From NCBI GenBank assembly GCA_027352645.1, contig DAIEIL010000155.1:1-5382 (forward strand): DNA of 5,382 nucleotides, written 5' to 3'. The stretch comes from Rhodobiaceae bacterium (GTDB lineage: Bacteria; Pseudomonadota; Alphaproteobacteria; Parvibaculales; Parvibaculaceae). This document shows, piece after piece, positions 5,065 to 5,382 of this stretch. The notes below the pieces were generated by a model. The model had not been told where the DNA came from and ran no database searches. It saw nothing but the letters and a program-made list of their open reading frames with translations. The translations under genes were made by a program, and so were the position numbers. The stretch's first letter is position 1, and each line of letters opens with the position of its first letter.

Positions 5065-5292
5065 GTGCAGGTACTTGTTCGCGACAACAACGTCGACCAG
5101 GCCATGAAGGCCCTGAAGAAGAAGCTTCAGCGTGAAGGCGTTTTCCGCGAAATGAAGCTCCGGAACTTCTACGAGAAGCCCTCCGAAAAGCGCGCCCGCG
5201 AGAAGGCGGAAGCCATTCGTCGCGCCCGCAAGCTGGCCCGTAAGCGCGCCCAGCGCGAGAGCGGCGTCGTTGCGAAGCCCCGCGCCATGTAA
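5065..5292 (+). CDS. rpsU: 30S ribosomal protein S21
   Basis: Small, very basic protein of the 30S subunit, located near the anti-Shine-Dalgarno end of 16S rRNA and involved in initiation on structured or natural messages. It has 75 residues, normal for the family. The N-terminus QVLVRDNNVDQAMKALKKKL and the following REGVFREMKLRNFYEKPSEK are diagnostic, and the C-terminal half is an Arg/Lys/Ala helix (KRAREKAEAIRRARKLARKR) with a short tail to residue 75. The start is GTG at 5065; AGGA at 5052-5055 lies 9 nt upstream, and no in-frame ATG fits the conserved MxVxVRDN N-terminus. It is apparently a single-gene transcript with its own promoter and a terminator starting 22 nt past the stop. It is divergent from def-coq9. 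Confidence 0.97.
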   Translation: MQVLVRDNNVDQAMKALKKKLQREGVFREMKLRNFYEKPSEKRAREKAEAIRRARKLARKRAQRESGVVAKPRAM

Positions 5293-5314
5293 TTCTTCGG
5301 CTCCGACCGAAATG

Positions 5315-5344
5315 AAGACGCCCCCGATTTTCGGGGGCGTTTTT
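5315..5344 (+). terminator. Intrinsic (rho-independent) terminator of rpsU
   Basis: ACGCCCCCGA (5318-5327) pairs perfectly with TCGGGGGCGT (5331-5340) around a TTT loop: 10 bp, very GC-rich. T's follow immediately (5340-5344, then G and more T's to about 5348). The A's at 5315-5316 can pair with T's of the tail, so a weak activity for leftward transcription is also possible. Confidence 0.93.
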
Positions 5345-5352
5345 GTTTGTGC

Positions 5353-5374
5353 AGGTTCCGGTCCTTCAGAACCT
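5353..5374. repeat. Short inverted repeat beyond the rpsU terminator
   Basis: AGGTTC (5353-5358) and GAACCT (5369-5374) form an exact 6-bp inverted repeat with a 10-nt spacer. The window ends 8 nt later, so it cannot be told whether this belongs to the next gene's control region or to a second 3' structure. No gene is visible after 5292. Confidence 0.25.
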
Positions 5375-5382
5375 CTCCTCGC

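Noticed and set aside
4884..5105. N-terminal extension of def into rpsU
   Set aside because: The frame is open, but the extra 74 residues do not resemble deformylase, would overlap the start of rpsU, and the canonical N-terminus begins at 4883.

Overview
The window looks like chromosomal core sequence from a GC-rich alphaproteobacterium. The evidence is the codon use, the two single-domain PAS_5-type proteins (a family concentrated in Alphaproteobacteria), a COQ9 gene for ubiquinone synthesis, a DgcB-like GGDEF protein, and the neighbourhood of purE-purK, COQ9 and rpsU. The genus cannot be fixed from the sequence alone. I see no mobile element, CRISPR array, tRNA or rRNA.

Layout. (1) Positions 1-505, minus strand: the N-terminal two thirds of a diguanylate cyclase, cut by the window edge inside its GGDEF motif. 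(2) Positions 506-715: a divergent intergenic region with a good sigma-70-type promoter and a small leader hairpin for purE. (3) Positions 716-2318, plus strand: purE and purK, 4 nt apart, which together convert AIR to CAIR in purine synthesis; purK starts with TTG. (4) Positions 2365-3644, plus strand: two tandem paralogous PAS_5-type genes, the first with a TTG start and a strong ribosome binding site. (5) Positions 3629-4883, minus strand: a peptide deformylase gene (def) followed by coq9 with an 8-nt overlap. The 3' end of coq9 overlaps the second PAS gene convergently by 16 nt. (6) Positions 4884-5064: a divergent control region with facing promoters for def and rpsU and a 9-bp direct repeat midway between them. 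(7) Positions 5065-5292, plus strand: rpsU (ribosomal protein S21, GTG start), closed by a strong intrinsic terminator at 5315-5344.

Functionally this is mostly housekeeping: purine synthesis (purEK), translation and nascent-protein maturation (rpsU, def) and respiration (coq9), with two signalling elements of unknown input (a c-di-GMP synthase and the PAS pair). COQ9 has been called the 'rpsU-divergently transcribed protein'. That arrangement holds here, but with def inserted between the two.

I did not find a convincing new multi-gene system. The observations most worth a second look are the tandem PAS pair of unknown function, the predicted leaderless def transcript, the direct repeat shared by the def and rpsU promoters, and the hairpin in the convergent gene overlap.
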